Shown here: positions 17,401 to 28,003 of the stretch, one piece after another
How the letters are laid out: every line of letters begins with the position of its first letter
Position numbering within the stretch: the first letter of the stretch is position 1
DNA from: Paulinella micropora
Lineage: Eukaryota > Cercozoa > Imbricatea > Euglyphida > Paulinellidae
Assembly (NCBI GenBank): GCA_019918135.1
Contig: WBZZ01004819.1
Location: 79,501-143,500 of the forward strand
Length of the DNA: 64,000 bases
Direction: 5' to 3'
Program-made: the position numbers and the translations under genes
The notes under the pieces: generated by a model
Database searches by the model: none
Seen by the model: the letters and a program-made list of their open reading frames with translations, nothing else
What the model was told of the DNA's origin: nothing

Positions 17401-20246
17401 CCGCCGGACGGCGGCTGCACCGCGTGGGACGTGCTGGGCTGGTTCCTGCCCCTGTCCTTCGTGAGCCAGGCGCAGGCCCGCCACGCGCTGGCGTCGGGCC
17501 GGGGGGGCGAGCCGGGGCCGCTGGGCCCCCCCGCGCCGCCCCTCGGCCAGGGCCGCGACAGACTCGTCAAGCTCCTGTACAGCGACTACGCCCCCCAGTG
17601 GGCGGCCTTCTCCTCGACTGCATCAGCGTGTTCGTGGCCTGGCTGAACCGCCGCCGCGCCCTCACGCTGTCGCTGGCGGACCTGGCCCCGCGCCCCGCGG
17701 CGGAGCTGCCGCCCCCCCCGGCGCTGGGACGGCCCCCCGGCCCCGCCCCCGGCCCCGGCGGCCCCGGCCCCGGCGCCGGGCGTGCCCCGCCCCCGGCCCG
17801 CCGGCCGGGCTGGGTTCGCCGTGAGCGGCGCCTGGCCGCCCTGCTGGCTGCGGACCTGGGCGCCGAGCGCGACCTGCTCGCCCGGTGCAACCAGCACGGG
17901 GCCCGGCTGCGGTCCCTGGCGCAAGAACACCAGCGGGCCTGGCTGGCCGCGCCGCACACGCGCGGGATCATGTCCAGCATCGTGTCGGGCGCCAAAGGCT
18001 CCCTCGAGGACGTGCAGCAGTTGCAGCTCCAGGCCGGCCTGCACCTGTACGCCGGCTCCCTGATCGAGCCGAGCGTCGGCGGCCGGCGCAGCGCCTACTC
18101 GCGCCCCGGCGCGCCCGACGACAGCGGCTTCGTGCGCGAGTCCTTCCTGGCCGGGCTGTCGCTGCGCAGCTTCGGCTGGCACATGGCCGCGTCGCGCGAG
18201 GTCGTGGGCCAGAACGTGCGGACCGTGGCCACCACGGGCTACTTCCAGCACACCCTCAACTTTGTGCTGCAGGGCGCTTACCTGGCGCCCCCGGGCTTGC
18301 TGGTGCGCGGGCGGGACTGTGTCATCGACTTCCCCGGCCGGCTGCAGGACGGGCTCCACTGGCGCCCGGTCGAGTCACGGCTCGCCGACCTCTTGCAGCA
18401 GCAACACCAGCAGCGCGCCAGGCCCTGCGGCCGGCACCCGCTGCTCCCGCTCTGCCTCGAGCGCCCCCCGCCCGCCGGGGCGCCGGTAGCCACGGGCGCG
18501 TGCGGCCACTGCCGGGACCTGTGGGCCGTGGTCCAGGCAGAGCTGGGCGTCCGGCCGGCCGAGGCGGAGCGCGTGCGGCGCTCCGTCGTCCTGTTCGCCC
18601 GCCTGCGCTGGCGGGCGGCGCTCGTCCGCCCCGACGCGGCCTGGGCCCCGCAGGCGCCCTTTGGCCTGCCGGAGCTGGTGTGCCGGGTGCGCCGGGGCTA
18701 CCCGGCGCTGGCACGGGAGGCACCGCTCGCACCGGAGCGCGACGCCGCCCGGGCCCACGAGCTCGTGGAGCGCGCCGTCCTGGCCCTGCTGCAATCGCCG
18801 GACGAAGACGCCTGGTCCAGCCCGCAGGCGTACGTCGCGTCGGAGCTCACGGCCCACCGCGCGGCCGGCGTCTACGCCCTGTCGCTCGGCCTGTTGGAGG
18901 CGCTGCTCAAGCAGGTCCTGTACTGCTGCGGGCGCTCGCTGCTGCACTTTGGCCACTCCGTGGGGGGCCTGGCTGCCTCGTCGTACGGCCACCTGGGCAC
19001 CCAGCTCACGCTCAACACCCGGCACAAGGCCAGCAGCGTCATGCGGTCCACCGAGGGCCTCCCGCGCATCCTGGCCCTGACCAGGCTGCAGCCGAAGCAG
19101 CGGGACTACTTCGTGCTCGGCCGGGTGCGCTCGTTGCCCGAGATCGAGCGCTGGCGCGGGCTCGACCCCGCGGCCCGCGGCCGCGTGCCGGCCCTGCACA
19201 GCGGCAGCGCGCCCGCCGAGTTCGTCAACTTCTTTGAGCAGCTCGAACCTTACGAGCTCTGCCTCGAGCTGCACTGCTTCCGGGACTACCACCAGGAGCT
19301 GCGCGCGGCCCAGGCGCAGGCCGCCACGCGCGGGCGGGCGCTCTGGCTGTACCAGCAGGACCGGGACCTGGACGCAGGCGGGGGGCGCGTGCGCCGCCGG
19401 CGGGGGGGCGGCGGCGCCCCGGTGTCGGCGGAGGGCTGTGTCCTCGAGCTGGACGGCGAGGCCTGCGCCCGGCGCGGGCTGACCCACCGCCTGGTGGTCG
19501 CGGCCGTCCGCGCCCAGCTGCCCGCCTTCCTGGCGCTGTCTGCCTGGGTCGAGGCCCCCGCCGGGGACGCCGTGCCCTCCCACGCCCGCCTGTACCTGTT
19601 CGCCCGCTTGGTCCGGCCCGCCGCCGGGGACGACGGGTCCCCGAAGCGGCCGCCGGCCCCCGCCGCCGGTGGCGGTGGGTCCCCGAAGCGGCCGCCCACG
19701 ACCCGCCGGGTGCGCGCCAGCACGTACCAGTACAACAGCACCGAGCTGTTCTGTACGTCGGCCCTGCGCCGGGCCCTGGCCGCCTGCTGGCCCGCGACAG
19801 GCGTCGCCAAGGCCAGCTACGACCGGGCGTCGTCCGTGCTCAGCCTGGCGCTGCAGCCGGGCTAGGTCAGCCTGGAGCGGCTGCGCAAGCTGCTCGCCCG
19901 CCCGGAGTGGGTGCCCGAGACCGTCGAGTTCAGCGACCCCTCCCTCGCGTACCAGCTGCTCGGCATCGAGGCGGCGGCGCTGTGCCTGCGCTACGAGCTG
20001 GGCCGGTCCCTGGCGGGCATCGGGGGCCTCAACCAGCTGCACACCGAAACACTGTCGCGCGTGATGACGCACACGGGCACGCTGCTGCCCGTCAGCCGCA
20101 GCGGCTACGAGAAGCTGGAGCGGGACCCGTTCGAGAAGTCACTCTTTGAACGCAACGGCCGCACCTTCCTCGGCGAGAGCCTGGGACAGGCCTCCCACCC
20201 CGACTCGTCGTACTGGAGTTTCTTTAGTGGCCGGCCACCCCCCTAG
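14434..20246 (+). CDS. rpb1: DNA-directed RNA polymerase II largest subunit (RPB1), frames interrupted
   Basis: Recognised by ordered RPB1 landmarks: SGWLSGLGTEENQAKFTYHD and CxxC-type clamp cysteines near the N-terminus; KRLNCSGRGVLIGVA; SKVLLNRQPTLSPQS; the metal-binding loop FNGDNDGD (about 17128-17151; family NADFDGD, all three Asp kept); the bridge-helix region IVSGAKGS; the trigger-loop region GTQLTLNTRHKAS with GLPRILALTR; and the C-terminal DVMTYTG-like RVMTHTGTLLPVSRSGYEK. No heptad CTD. The frame changes near 15050 (G runs), in the G8 at about 16108, and in a C run at about 17590. An in-frame TAG lies at 19863-19865, with conserved sequence continuing to TAG 20244-20246. Start at 14434 because conserved sequence begins shortly after. 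It makes viral mRNA with other subunits not in this window. The shifts may be sequencing indels. Confidence 0.9.
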
Positions 20247-20615
20247 GGGACGCCTTCTTCCGGCTCCGGCCGTGCGACTGACCCCGCACGGACCCGAGCG
20301 GACCCCCGAGCGGACCCCGGGCGGCGTGAGGCACACACCGGCACGGCCACGCCCCCAGAGGGGGGGGGGAGAGGAAAGGGACGACCGGCAGGCCAAAGGC
20401 GGGGGTTGTACAGCCTGGCCCCCAGCAGGGCTAAGTATTTCTTTATTACAGAGGCTCTTGCGTAACCAGGCCGCGTGCGGCCGTGTGAGAGAGAGGGTGC
20501 GGCCTAGAGGAGGGGGGGGGAGCACCCCTGCCCCCCCCCCAGCCGACAGTACCGGAAGACCACCCCGGCGCGGCGACGCCCAAGCAGCCGACGCAGAGGA
20601 TGGGGGAGGGGGGGC
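20247..20615. other. Spacer between RPB1 and the first recombinase-like gene
   Basis: GC-rich with CGGACCC repeats near 20290-20320, G runs and one short AT island (CTAAGTATTTCTTTATTACAG near 20430) that could serve as a 3' end signal for the convergent genes. No supported coding frame. Confidence 0.4.
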
Positions 20616-23483
20616 TCAGGACGCGCCCGCCGCGCCCCGCTTAGCCCCGCTAGCCCCTTTCTTCTGGGCACGCCGCCCGCCCCCCGGCCTGCCGGCGCCC
20701 GGCGCAAGAGTGGCGGGCGGTGCGGCGGGCGGAGCGGCGGGAGCCGCGACGACGACGACGCGGGCCTGGCTGCGGACCTCGGCCACCACGGCCGGGGGCA
20801 GGTACAGGGCAAACTTGCCGTGCACGCCCAGGCGGTGGGTCAGCAAGTCGTAGGTCACTGTCCAGTCCGCGCGGTTGTACTCCTTCTGCAGCAACGCGAC
20901 CGGCAGCCAGGCCCAGTTGCGGTCGTACCAGGGCCCCCAGTACTCGCGGCCGGCGGGCTCGTAGCCCTCGGTGCGCTCGGGCGCGGTGCCGACCCACTGG
21001 ACCAGCACGAACTGGTCGGCCGGCGCGGCCAGGCGTTGCGCCGACCCGACTCGCAGCGCGTCCAAGTACGCCTGCAGCTTGGACTGGACGGCCAGGCACT
21101 GCCTCGCGCACCAGCTGCCTAGCAGGTGGCCGCGCTTCGCTCCATACCACGCCAACACCTCGGCCGCCGTCGTCCGCCGGTCGGGCCAGCCCCCGTACGC
21201 GCGGTCCCTGATCCGGAAACGGAAGAAGTAGGGCTGAGCGAGCTGGCTGGCGTCGGGCCATCTCTTCGCGTCTCCCGCCTCTGCGTGCGGGGGCAGGCAG
21301 TCCGCCACGCCCCGCTCCCAATACCCGGCGTTGGCCAGCAAAGCCCGCCCGTACTTAGTCTGGTACTCCTTCGCCGCCTGCCAGTTGGACGCCAGGTCCG
21401 CCGGGGGTTCACCCACTACCCGCCGGAGGGCCTCCCCGCCCTCCTCCAGCAGCGTGCGGACGACGTGGATACGGACCCCGTGCAGCGCGCCCTGGTCCGG
21501 GCGCTTTTGCCAAAAGGCCGTGAGGGTCCTGGCAGCCTGCCTGGCGTCGAGGCCGTACACCTGCTGGAAGCCCACCACGTCGAAGCCCGGGTCATCCACC
21601 ACGACCACGGCCGGCCACGGCCGTGGATCGGCCCGCGCGGGCACGTGCTGGCCGGCCTCGGCCTGGCCCAGCTGCGCGTGCAGGTTCAGGATGGTGTAGC
21701 CCCGCAGGTTGCGCACGGCCGCCCGGTCGCGGGCGCGCCGCGCTGCCTCGGCCGCCGGCAAGGGCTCCAGCACGGGGCCGCGCAGCGAGAACTGCTGGCA
21801 GAACTTCTGGGCCGCCTGGCTGCGCGTCACTTGCAGCTTCTCCTGCTTGACTTCGGCGGTCCAGTGCGGCTCACGCAGCCCCGAATCGATCCACGCCACC
21901 AGCTTGCGCGCGCGTTCTTCAAAGTAGCTGGGCAGCAGGTACGAGCGCTCCACCGTGCGCACCGAGTGCTGCGACCCGAACGCAAAGATGGCCAGGTCGT
22001 CGGCCGTCACGGCCGTCCGCTGGCCGGGCGCGGCGCGCAGGCCCAGCTCCGTCCCCACCTCCTGGCCCTCCAGGTTGCGCACCATCGTCTCGCTCGCCGG
22101 CCGCGTGTTCTTCGGCACCAGGTACTGGCTCCAGCCCGCGGGGCGCTGGAACTCCTGCCCGTCGACTACGAGCTTCGACGCGTAGTGCTCACACGCCTCG
22201 CGGAAGAAGAGCGCCCAGTCGCGGCCGTCCAGGGGCTCGTGGCGCTTGGCCGCGTGCCGGGCCCAGCCGGCCCGCGTCCGGTACTTGAGCGCCCGGGGGA
22301 ACAGCGCGGTCGGCCCGCCGGCCGCCTGCCCCAGCAGCGGGGGCAGCACGCGCTGCTGCAGGTCCAGCAGGCAGAAGTCCAGCGCCGACCCCCGGCCGTC
22401 CCGCAGCTGGAAGCCCCGGGGCCACGGGCACTTCTGGGGGGGAACCTCGCCGCGGGCCAGCTGTTGGGGCTGCGCGGCAGCCGGTAGCCCCCGTACGTGG
22501 CGCGTGTCTTGTTCTGCTGTGAGCTCAGCGCCAACGGGTCCGTGAGGCTCAGGCACCACGTGCCCTGCTCCACGTCGCGCTCCAACGAGCGGCCAAACTC
22601 GAGATTGCGCAGGATGTACGACCTCGACACCGGCGGCGTCAGGGTCAAGCACAGCAGGGCGACCCGGGCGGGGCGCAGCACGCCCTCCCGGTAGTCCGGC
22701 CACCGCTCCTCGGTGAGCGGGACCGACGAGCGCCGCTCTCGGTCCTCGGGGTAATGGTGGAGGTAATCGGCAATGGCCGCAAACAACAGGCTCTGCAGGT
22801 CCCACAGGGACTGCGCCGGCCGCTCGGGCGGGGCATAGCGCCCCTCCACGGCGGCGTACGCCAGGGCCTGGCGGTGCAGGTTGCCCAGCCAGCGCGAGAC
22901 GTCCGGGTACAGGCGGGCCTGCCACAACTCCGACTAGAACATGGCCCTGACCTGCAGCAGCGTGGCCAGGTAGCCGGCCAGGGTCGCCGACTTCCAGCGC
23001 GGGCTCATGGACTCGGCGAAGCCCGTCAGCAGCTGCTTGGCCCGCTCGCCGTCCTGGGCCAGCGCCTCCCGCAGGCACCGGACCTGGCCGGGCAGCGTGT
23101 GCGCGGCGTACACCGCGAAGAACCTGGCACGCCGCACGTGCTGCCGCGCCGTGCTCGGCGCCGCCACGCGCCCCCAGCGCGCCGGGTTGAAGGCGGACTC
23201 CAGGAACGCCCGCAGGACACGGAGCTCTTGCTCGAGCTCACCGCGCGGGTCCTCGCCGCGCGGGTCGAACCACACCTCGGTGGCGATCTCCGGGGCGTCA
23301 CTCTCCGCGGGGGCGTCGTCGTCGTCGCTGGAAGAAGAGGAGCCGGTGTCCTCGTCGTCCCGGCCGTAGTCCAACCACCCGGCGCTGTCCGGCGGGAGGC
23401 CGTCGCCCCCCTCGTCGTCCTCCCCCTCCTCTGCGTCCGCGCCCCCCGCGCTCAGCAGGTCTTCAAAGCGCGTGAAGCTCATG
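20616..23483 (-). CDS. Tyrosine-recombinase-like protein 1, interrupted
   Basis: Start chosen at 23483 (MSFTRFEDLLSAGG). An acidic low-complexity region (GEDDEGG, SSSSSDDDDAP) leads to a helical core-binding-like domain (STARQHVRRARFFA to SATLAGYLATLLQVRAMF), then an in-frame TAG (22934-22936). The catalytic part shows SRSYILRNLEFGRSL (first Arg), QNKTRATYGGY (Lys turn), a shift in a C7 run near 22440, and HSVRTVERSYLLPSYF (His/Arg and candidate Tyr nucleophile). About 450 further residues have no assignable motif. The later gene at 28004 shares SRSYILRxLxF, xKT and RTxxRxYL, which supports a recombinase family (Crypton-like or viral integrase-like). Activity is doubtful given the lesions. 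Site-specific integration is inference from the motif order. Confidence 0.55.
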
Positions 23484-23660
23484 CACTGGCCCGGGCGCGG
23501 CGTGGCCCCGCCGGCGTGGCCCCGCCGGCGTGTCCCCGGCACGGGGAGGGGGTGGGCGGAGGCACGGCCGCGCGCCGCCCCCCCCCCCCCCCCGCCCTCC
23601 CTTCTTCCGCCCCCCCCCTCCCGACCGCCTCCCTCTCCTCCCCGCTCCCGACCGCCTCCC

Positions 23661-23790
23661 TCGCCCCCGGGCCCGGCGGCCACGCCTGTCTCCCTCGCCC
23701 CCGGGCCCGGCGGCCACGCCTGTCTCCCTCGCCCCCGGGCCCGGCGGCCACGCCTGTCTCCCTCGCCCCCGGGCCCGGCGGCCACGCCGG
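23661..23790. repeat. 34-bp tandem repeat, four units
   Basis: The unit begins TCGCCCCCGGGCCCGGCGGC and ends CACGCCTGTCTCCC. Three exact copies start at 23661, 23695 and 23729, and a fourth from 23763 diverges at its end. It lies upstream of recombinase-like gene 1. Unit length is not a multiple of three, so it is probably non-coding. Confidence 0.8.
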
Positions 23791-24235
23791 TCGTGTCCCG
23801 CCAGCGTCTAGTCTGGGCCGGGGAGCGGGTGCACTCCCCCCCCCCTTTCGTGCCGGAAACGGCTTCATCGCGCTTTTAATGACTGTTCCCAACTACCCAT
23901 CGAAGGGAGGACACAGAGAGCACGAGAAAGACAGAGAAAGAGCGGGCTCAGGGATGCCGGCCAGTCAGTCAACAGCCAGTGCACTGTGACCAGCTAGAGA
24001 AGCTGACATGGCTTGAAAACAACAACACAGACCAGACGAGCGTATTAAGATTGCAGCAAGTGGAGCGGCTTCGAGACTATCTAGCACCCTCGGGCTGGCG
24101 CAGAGAAGACCAGGAATAGCTTTGTATATACTAAAATGTTCAGCTATTACGTTCCGGCAGGCCCGTGAGCTACAAGGGACAGAGGTCAGGCTCGCTTGGC
24201 ACGCTGGCAGGGGGGAGGACGCCGTCCGCCAGGGG
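23791..24235. other. Intergenic region
   Basis: Begins with GC-rich DNA and then becomes less GC-rich (23870-24180), with a purine-rich stretch of AGAGA repeats near 23920. No recognisable gene; probably the 3' flank of the next minus-strand gene and the leader of recombinase-like gene 1. Confidence 0.35.
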
Positions 24236-25546
24236 CTACGCACTCCCGGGCCGGTCTCTGAGGCTGCACGCACGCCGGAACAGGCGGTAGGAGACCAGGC
24301 CGCCGGAGTGGAGGTCCCCGTTCACTGTCTCGTCGCTGCAGTCAGGGCGGAGTCTGTGCGCAAGCGCACGGACCGCCGCCAGCAGGCCAGCCGTTCCCGC
24401 CACCAGCCGGAAGCAGGTGTCGTCGGGCGTGCCGAGCCCCTCGCGCAGCTTAACCAGGGACTGCAGCCAGGAGCGGCCGTAGTCTCGGGTAAAGGTGTCG
24501 TCGGGATTTTCCGCGAGGGTGGCCAACCAGAGCCCGCTGGTGGTCAACACTCTGAAGTCTCGGCCGCCGCCCTGGTTGGCGCTCGTGACCAGCACGCCGT
24601 CGGCCGCCAGGCGGAACGCCCTCAGGGGTCTGACGCGCAGGCCGCACTCCAATTCGGCCTGCAGCGCCGCGCAGAACGAAGGGCGGCTTTCCGGTACGAA
24701 GTGCTCGAACCAATCCCCTAGCTGGCCGACGCCCAGGTGGTAGCGTTCCCGGAGCAGCGCCAGGTCCCCGTCGGACAGGCCGCGCCGGCCGGGCAGGCGG
24801 TCCGCCGCGCGGCCCAGGGTTTGCCGCCAGGTGTACATCCAGTGCACGGTGTTGAGGCGTGGCAGGGCTTCGCCCTCGTTCGGCCGCAGCCAGGACGGCA
24901 CCACGTGTACGACGGTGGTCAGGTACTCGCCTACGAGCTCCAGGCCGCCGGGCCGCGCGACATAGGCCCGGTTCACGGCGCCCGGGGGCCAGGGCGCAAC
25001 GTAGCCTTCGTCAAGGAGCCGGGCCACGTCGAGCACGTCGAACCAGTTCAGCTCCCCGCCCGCCACCCCCGCGGCGAGCAGGGCGGCGGCGCCGCGGGCC
25101 AGCGCGTGGCAGACGAACAGGTACACCTGGTACAACTGGCCGAGGCTGACTTCTGCTTGGGGGCAGGCGAGGTACCAGACGTGCCGGCGCGGCGAGGTAG
25201 GGGTCGAGTTGGTACAGACCTGCAGCGCCAGCTCGTCGGCCGGTGCGCCGCTCAGCAGGTGCAGCGCGCGTGCGACCGCTCGGTACAGCTGGTTCCGGAC
25301 CTGCAGGTCCCGCCTCGCGCCCGCGGGCGTCGCGTCCGCGCTCCAGGCCAGGGGGAAGGCCACGCGGAGCACAAAGGGCAGAGTAGAGTAGACCTCACGG
25401 TGGATAGTGCCTAGGTCGCCAAACTCGTTGTACTGCCCCAGACTGGTGGACGGAGAGCCCGACTTCCCGGCACTGACCTCGCCCCGGCTCTGGCGGGTCC
25501 GGCGGGCGTGGAAGAACCGGGCCGAAATAGGCACGCGCGGCGGCAT
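24236..25546 (-). CDS. Unknown 436-residue viral protein
   Basis: Uninterrupted frame starting MPPRVPISARFFHARRTRQ at 25546. Mostly helical and rich in Leu, Arg and Ala, with a hydrophobic stretch in the middle (LGQLYQVYLFVCHALARGAAALLAAGV) too interrupted to be a clear membrane span, and a C-terminal FRVLTTSGLWLATLAEN segment. No family recognised. It points away from the histone gene, with a 620-bp repeat-rich region between them. The clean frame in a damaged neighbourhood argues it is real. Confidence 0.55.
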   Translation of the reverse strand: MPPRVPISARFFHARRTRQSRGEVSAGKSGSPSTSLGQYNEFGDLGTIHREVYSTLPFVLRVAFPLAWSADATPAGARRDLQVRNQLYRAVARALHLLSGAPADELALQVCTNSTPTSPRRHVWYLACPQAEVSLGQLYQVYLFVCHALARGAAALLAAGVAGGELNWFDVLDVARLLDEGYVAPWPPGAVNRAYVARPGGLELVGEYLTTVVHVVPSWLRPNEGEALPRLNTVHWMYTWRQTLGRAADRLPGRRGLSDGDLALLRERYHLGVGQLGDWFEHFVPESRPSFCAALQAELECGLRVRPLRAFRLAADGVLVTSANQGGGRDFRVLTTSGLWLATLAENPDDTFTRDYGRSWLQSLVKLREGLGTPDDTCFRLVAGTAGLLAAVRALAHRLRPDCSDETVNGDLHSGGLVSYRLFRRACSLRDRPGSA

Positions 25547-25798
25547 GCGCTAGGGAGAGAGCAGTCCGTGCCTGGCTCACCGGTCGGTCGAGGGCCGCCC
25601 GCTGGTTGTGGCTGGGGTAGCAGGTGTGGCGGGGGTAGGGGCGTGGGTCCGCCGGGGCGGGCCGCCAGGGGAAAGAGCCGCGCGCGCCCCGTCCGGCGCG
25701 TGACGCCGGCCGAGGGGTGTGGAGGGGGGGGGGCACGCACGCCCGGCCAGCGTGTGGCCGGGGCGGGGGAGGGGGAGGGGAGGGGGTGACACGCACGC

Positions 25799-25878
25799 CA
25801 CTCGACGCGGGCGCACGCCGCTCGACGCGGGCGCACGCCGCTCGACGCGGGCGCACGCCGCTCGACGCAGGCGCTGCC
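25799..25878. repeat. 20-bp tandem repeats upstream of histone H3
   Basis: Four near-identical copies of the unit ACTCGACGCGGGCGCACGCC / GCTCGACGCGGGCGCACGCC. They lie in the long leader shared by the unknown minus-strand gene and the H3 gene, so they may be regulatory or simply an expanded minisatellite. Confidence 0.7.
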
Positions 25879-25902
25879 AGAGCGGGCGCCCCCCCCCCCA
25901 CG

Positions 25903-26035
25903 CACGCGCTGGGGGGAGAGTGTCACGGGGGCCGAGCGCGCGACGGGGGGCGCGCTCCCAAGCGCACGCACTGGGGGGAGAGTGTCACGGGGGCCGAGCG
26001 CGCGACGGGGGGGGGGGGGCGCTCCCAAGCGCACG
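25903..26035. repeat. Tandem duplication of about 65 bp upstream of histone H3
   Basis: Two copies containing CTGGGGGGAGAGTGTCACGG followed by GGGCCGAGCGCGCGACGGGG and CGCTCCCAAGCGCACGC. The second copy has a longer G run. It is within about 130 bp of the H3 ATG. Confidence 0.7.
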
Positions 26036-26166
26036 CGTCGAAAACGACGACGCGCTCCAACCACGCGTGTGGCACGCGGGCGCGCGCCCCCCACGCCCCC
26101 TCGTCGGGCGCAGCTAACCAGGCCAGAATTCCTCTGTCGCTAGAGTTTGTAAGCACCAACACTACC

Positions 26167-26601
26167 ATGGCTCGCACCAAGCAGACCGCACGCAAGAGCA
26201 CCGGTGGCCAAGCTCCGCGCCGGCAACTGGCTACCAAGGCCGCACGCAAGACCGCCGTCGTCAGCGGTGGAGTCAAGAAGCCCTACCGCTACCGCCCTGG
26301 TACCGTGGCCCTACGCGAGATCCGCCGCTACCAGAAGTCCCAGGACCTGCTGCTGCGCAAACTACCCTTCGCTCGCCTCGTCCGGGAGATCGCGCAAGAC
26401 TTCAAGTCGGACCTGCGCTTCCAGTCCGTGGCGATCCTCGCTTTGCAAGAGGCCGCGGAAGATTACCTGGTGCACTTGTTCGAAGAGGCACAGCTGTGTG
26501 CCATCCATGCCAAACGCATCACCGTGAGAACCAACGACATCCGTTTGGCGCGTCGCATCCGGGGTGAGCGCTCGCCTAGTGAATTTTTTGTACCTAAGTA
26601 A
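26167..26601 (+). CDS. Histone H3
   Basis: 144 residues, intact, starting [13 protein letters not shown] after Met, an almost canonical eukaryotic H3. The tail keeps K4, K9, S10, K23, K27, K36 and K37, but K14 is Gln and K18 is Arg, and position 28 is Thr. The core keeps [34 protein letters not shown] (with K79), LCAIHAKR and [13 protein letters not shown] nine-residue extension ending EFFVPK follows the usual C-terminus (canonical length 135-136). No H2A, H2B or H4 gene is in the window. The context is ACTACCATGG, eukaryote-like, with an A-rich tract (GATTAAAAAAAAAAGG) just after the stop. Some giant viruses encode histones that package their DNA; this one looks recently host-derived, which is inference from its closeness to cellular H3. 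Confidence 0.95.
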   Translation: MARTKQTARKSTGGQAPRRQLATKAARKTAVVSGGVKKPYRYRPGTVALREIRRYQKSQDLLLRKLPFARLVREIAQDFKSDLRFQSVAILALQEAAEDYLVHLFEEAQLCAIHAKRITVRTNDIRLARRIRGERSPSEFFVPK

Positions 26602-26888
26602 CTGCAGTTTTTTGGTTTTGATTAAAAAAAAAAGGGAACTTGTACACACACTAAAAAAAGTAAAAACCGGTTTTTTAGACAGTACCGAGCCGGCCGGGGT
26701 CCGGTGCCGGCTAGGAGAGCACCTCTGTCCAGAGCGGTTCACCGTGGGAGACTTGGTTCTTGAGCGGTTCTTGAGCGGTTCACGACCCTGAGTCCTTTTA
26801 CCTGCAAGTGCAGCGACCAGCCCCAGACTCAGAGTGTGCCTGAGCGGAGGGGTGCCCCCCTCCCAACGAGCTAGGCGCGCTGCTTCGT
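26602..26888. other. Histone 3' region
   Basis: T-rich then A-rich tracts (TTTTTTGGTTTTGATTAAAA, CACTAAAAAAAGTAAAAACC) directly after H3 that could end transcripts, then a TTCTTGAGCGGTTC direct repeat near 26758-26780. No gene seen. Confidence 0.4.
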
Positions 26889-27719
26889 TCAATCCGTCGG
26901 GCCCGCTACCTGCCGCGCCGCGACAGCCGGTTTGGTCTCTCCGGCCCCTCGCGGTGGTTCTTGCCCGCTCTGCTGCAGCTCGAGCCGCGCCGCCGCCTCT
27001 CGTTCTTCCCGGTGCTGTGCACCCAGGCTGGTCAGGCACTTGACCACCCGTGCTTCTTCGCCTTTTTTTTGCCCTAGCTCGTACATAGCGTCCAGCAGTG
27101 CTAGCGCCGGCAGCGCAGCCTGTGTGTCGTCCTTTTCCCACCACTGGGACCACCGTGCTAGCCACGGACCAAAGGCTGGCTGCAAGTCAATCTCTCGGTC
27201 AGTGTCAGACAGTCTGGTACCGGAGGCGGCGAGTCCCGTCCGCTGCGAGAAGACAGCCAGCTCGGTGGCCCAGGTTCCCTTGGCTTGCGCCACGTACCCT
27301 TCGTACCCGGACGTGACGTTCTTCTGTGCCCACTCCCACCACTCCTGCCAGGCTGTTTGCCATCTCTGTCTCGTGCTCTGAAGAACCCCCTTCCGGTAAG
27401 CGGTATCGTTGGTCCGGAGCAGTTCAGCTTCCATGTCCCGCATCTTCTGAATCGGCCCCGGTGTTGGTACGTTGCGCCTGGCAGCACCGGGCGCCCCTTG
27501 CAACCTGGCGACACGCTCTTGCAACAAACCGATCCTGGCCTGTAACGGCCACAGCTCCGCTCGTAGCTTGGCCCGGACGGCTGCTTTCAGGCGCCGCGCG
27601 TGATCTTGGCGACGTTGTAGTTCACAGGCCACGTCCGCCCCCGGCACCGTTCCACCGCTCGCAGCCCGGTGGCGTGCACGGCTGCTGCAGGCCTCTTTGG
27701 CCGGCCGCTGGCTAGACAT
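26889..27719 (-). CDS. Unknown coiled-coil protein
   Basis: Start at 27719 (MSSQRPAKEACSSRARHRA), because sequence upstream in the same frame is a low-complexity G-rich leader. About 276 residues, uninterrupted. It contains a coiled-coil-like stretch (RLKAAVRAKLRAELWPLQARI, LLQERVARLQ), then a Trp-rich helical part (QTAWQEWWEWAQKN, WLARWSQWWEKDD) and an Ala/Glu/Gln-rich C-terminal end. No family recognised. It converges with H3. Confidence 0.5.
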   Translation of the reverse strand: MSSQRPAKEACSSRARHRAASGGTVPGADVACELQRRQDHARRLKAAVRAKLRAELWPLQARIGLLQERVARLQGAPGAARRNVPTPGPIQKMRDMEAELLRTNDTAYRKGVLQSTRQRWQTAWQEWWEWAQKNVTSGYEGYVAQAKGTWATELAVFSQRTGLAASGTRLSDTDREIDLQPAFGPWLARWSQWWEKDDTQAALPALALLDAMYELGQKKGEEARVVKCLTSLGAQHREEREAAARLELQQSGQEPPRGAGETKPAVAARQVAGPTD

Positions 27720-28003
27720 GGCCGAGGCAGCACACGGCTCTACGGGTCTTTTTTGCTTGGCCGGCAGCCGGGCCGAGGCGCCGTCCCCACCCCCTCCCCG
27801 GCCCCACGGCGCACGCCCGCCCTTTCCCCCCCCCCCTCTCCCCTCCCCTCGTGCAGGCAGGGCGTGGCCTGGCCGCGGGGGAGTGGGTAAGGGGGGGCAG
27901 AGCACCGTGTGTGTTGTGCGCCCGTGGCCACACTCGGAGCCAGAGGGAAAGCCTCTTCTTCCCCTCCCCCCCCCGGCGCCAACATCCGTGGCGGCCGGGA
28001 CCC
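27720..28003. other. Divergent spacer
   Basis: Lies between the coiled-coil gene (minus) and recombinase-like gene 2 (plus). C- and G-run-rich low-complexity DNA with no clear motif. Confidence 0.35.

Noticed and set aside
14515..19810. Long minus-strand frames opposite RPB1 (up to about 560 residues)
   Set aside because: Shadows of a GC-rich coding strand; Arg/Gly/Ala-rich without motifs, while the plus strand has clear RPB1 landmarks.
23661..23790. CRISPR array
   Set aside because: The 34-bp units are directly adjacent with no spacers, so this is a minisatellite.
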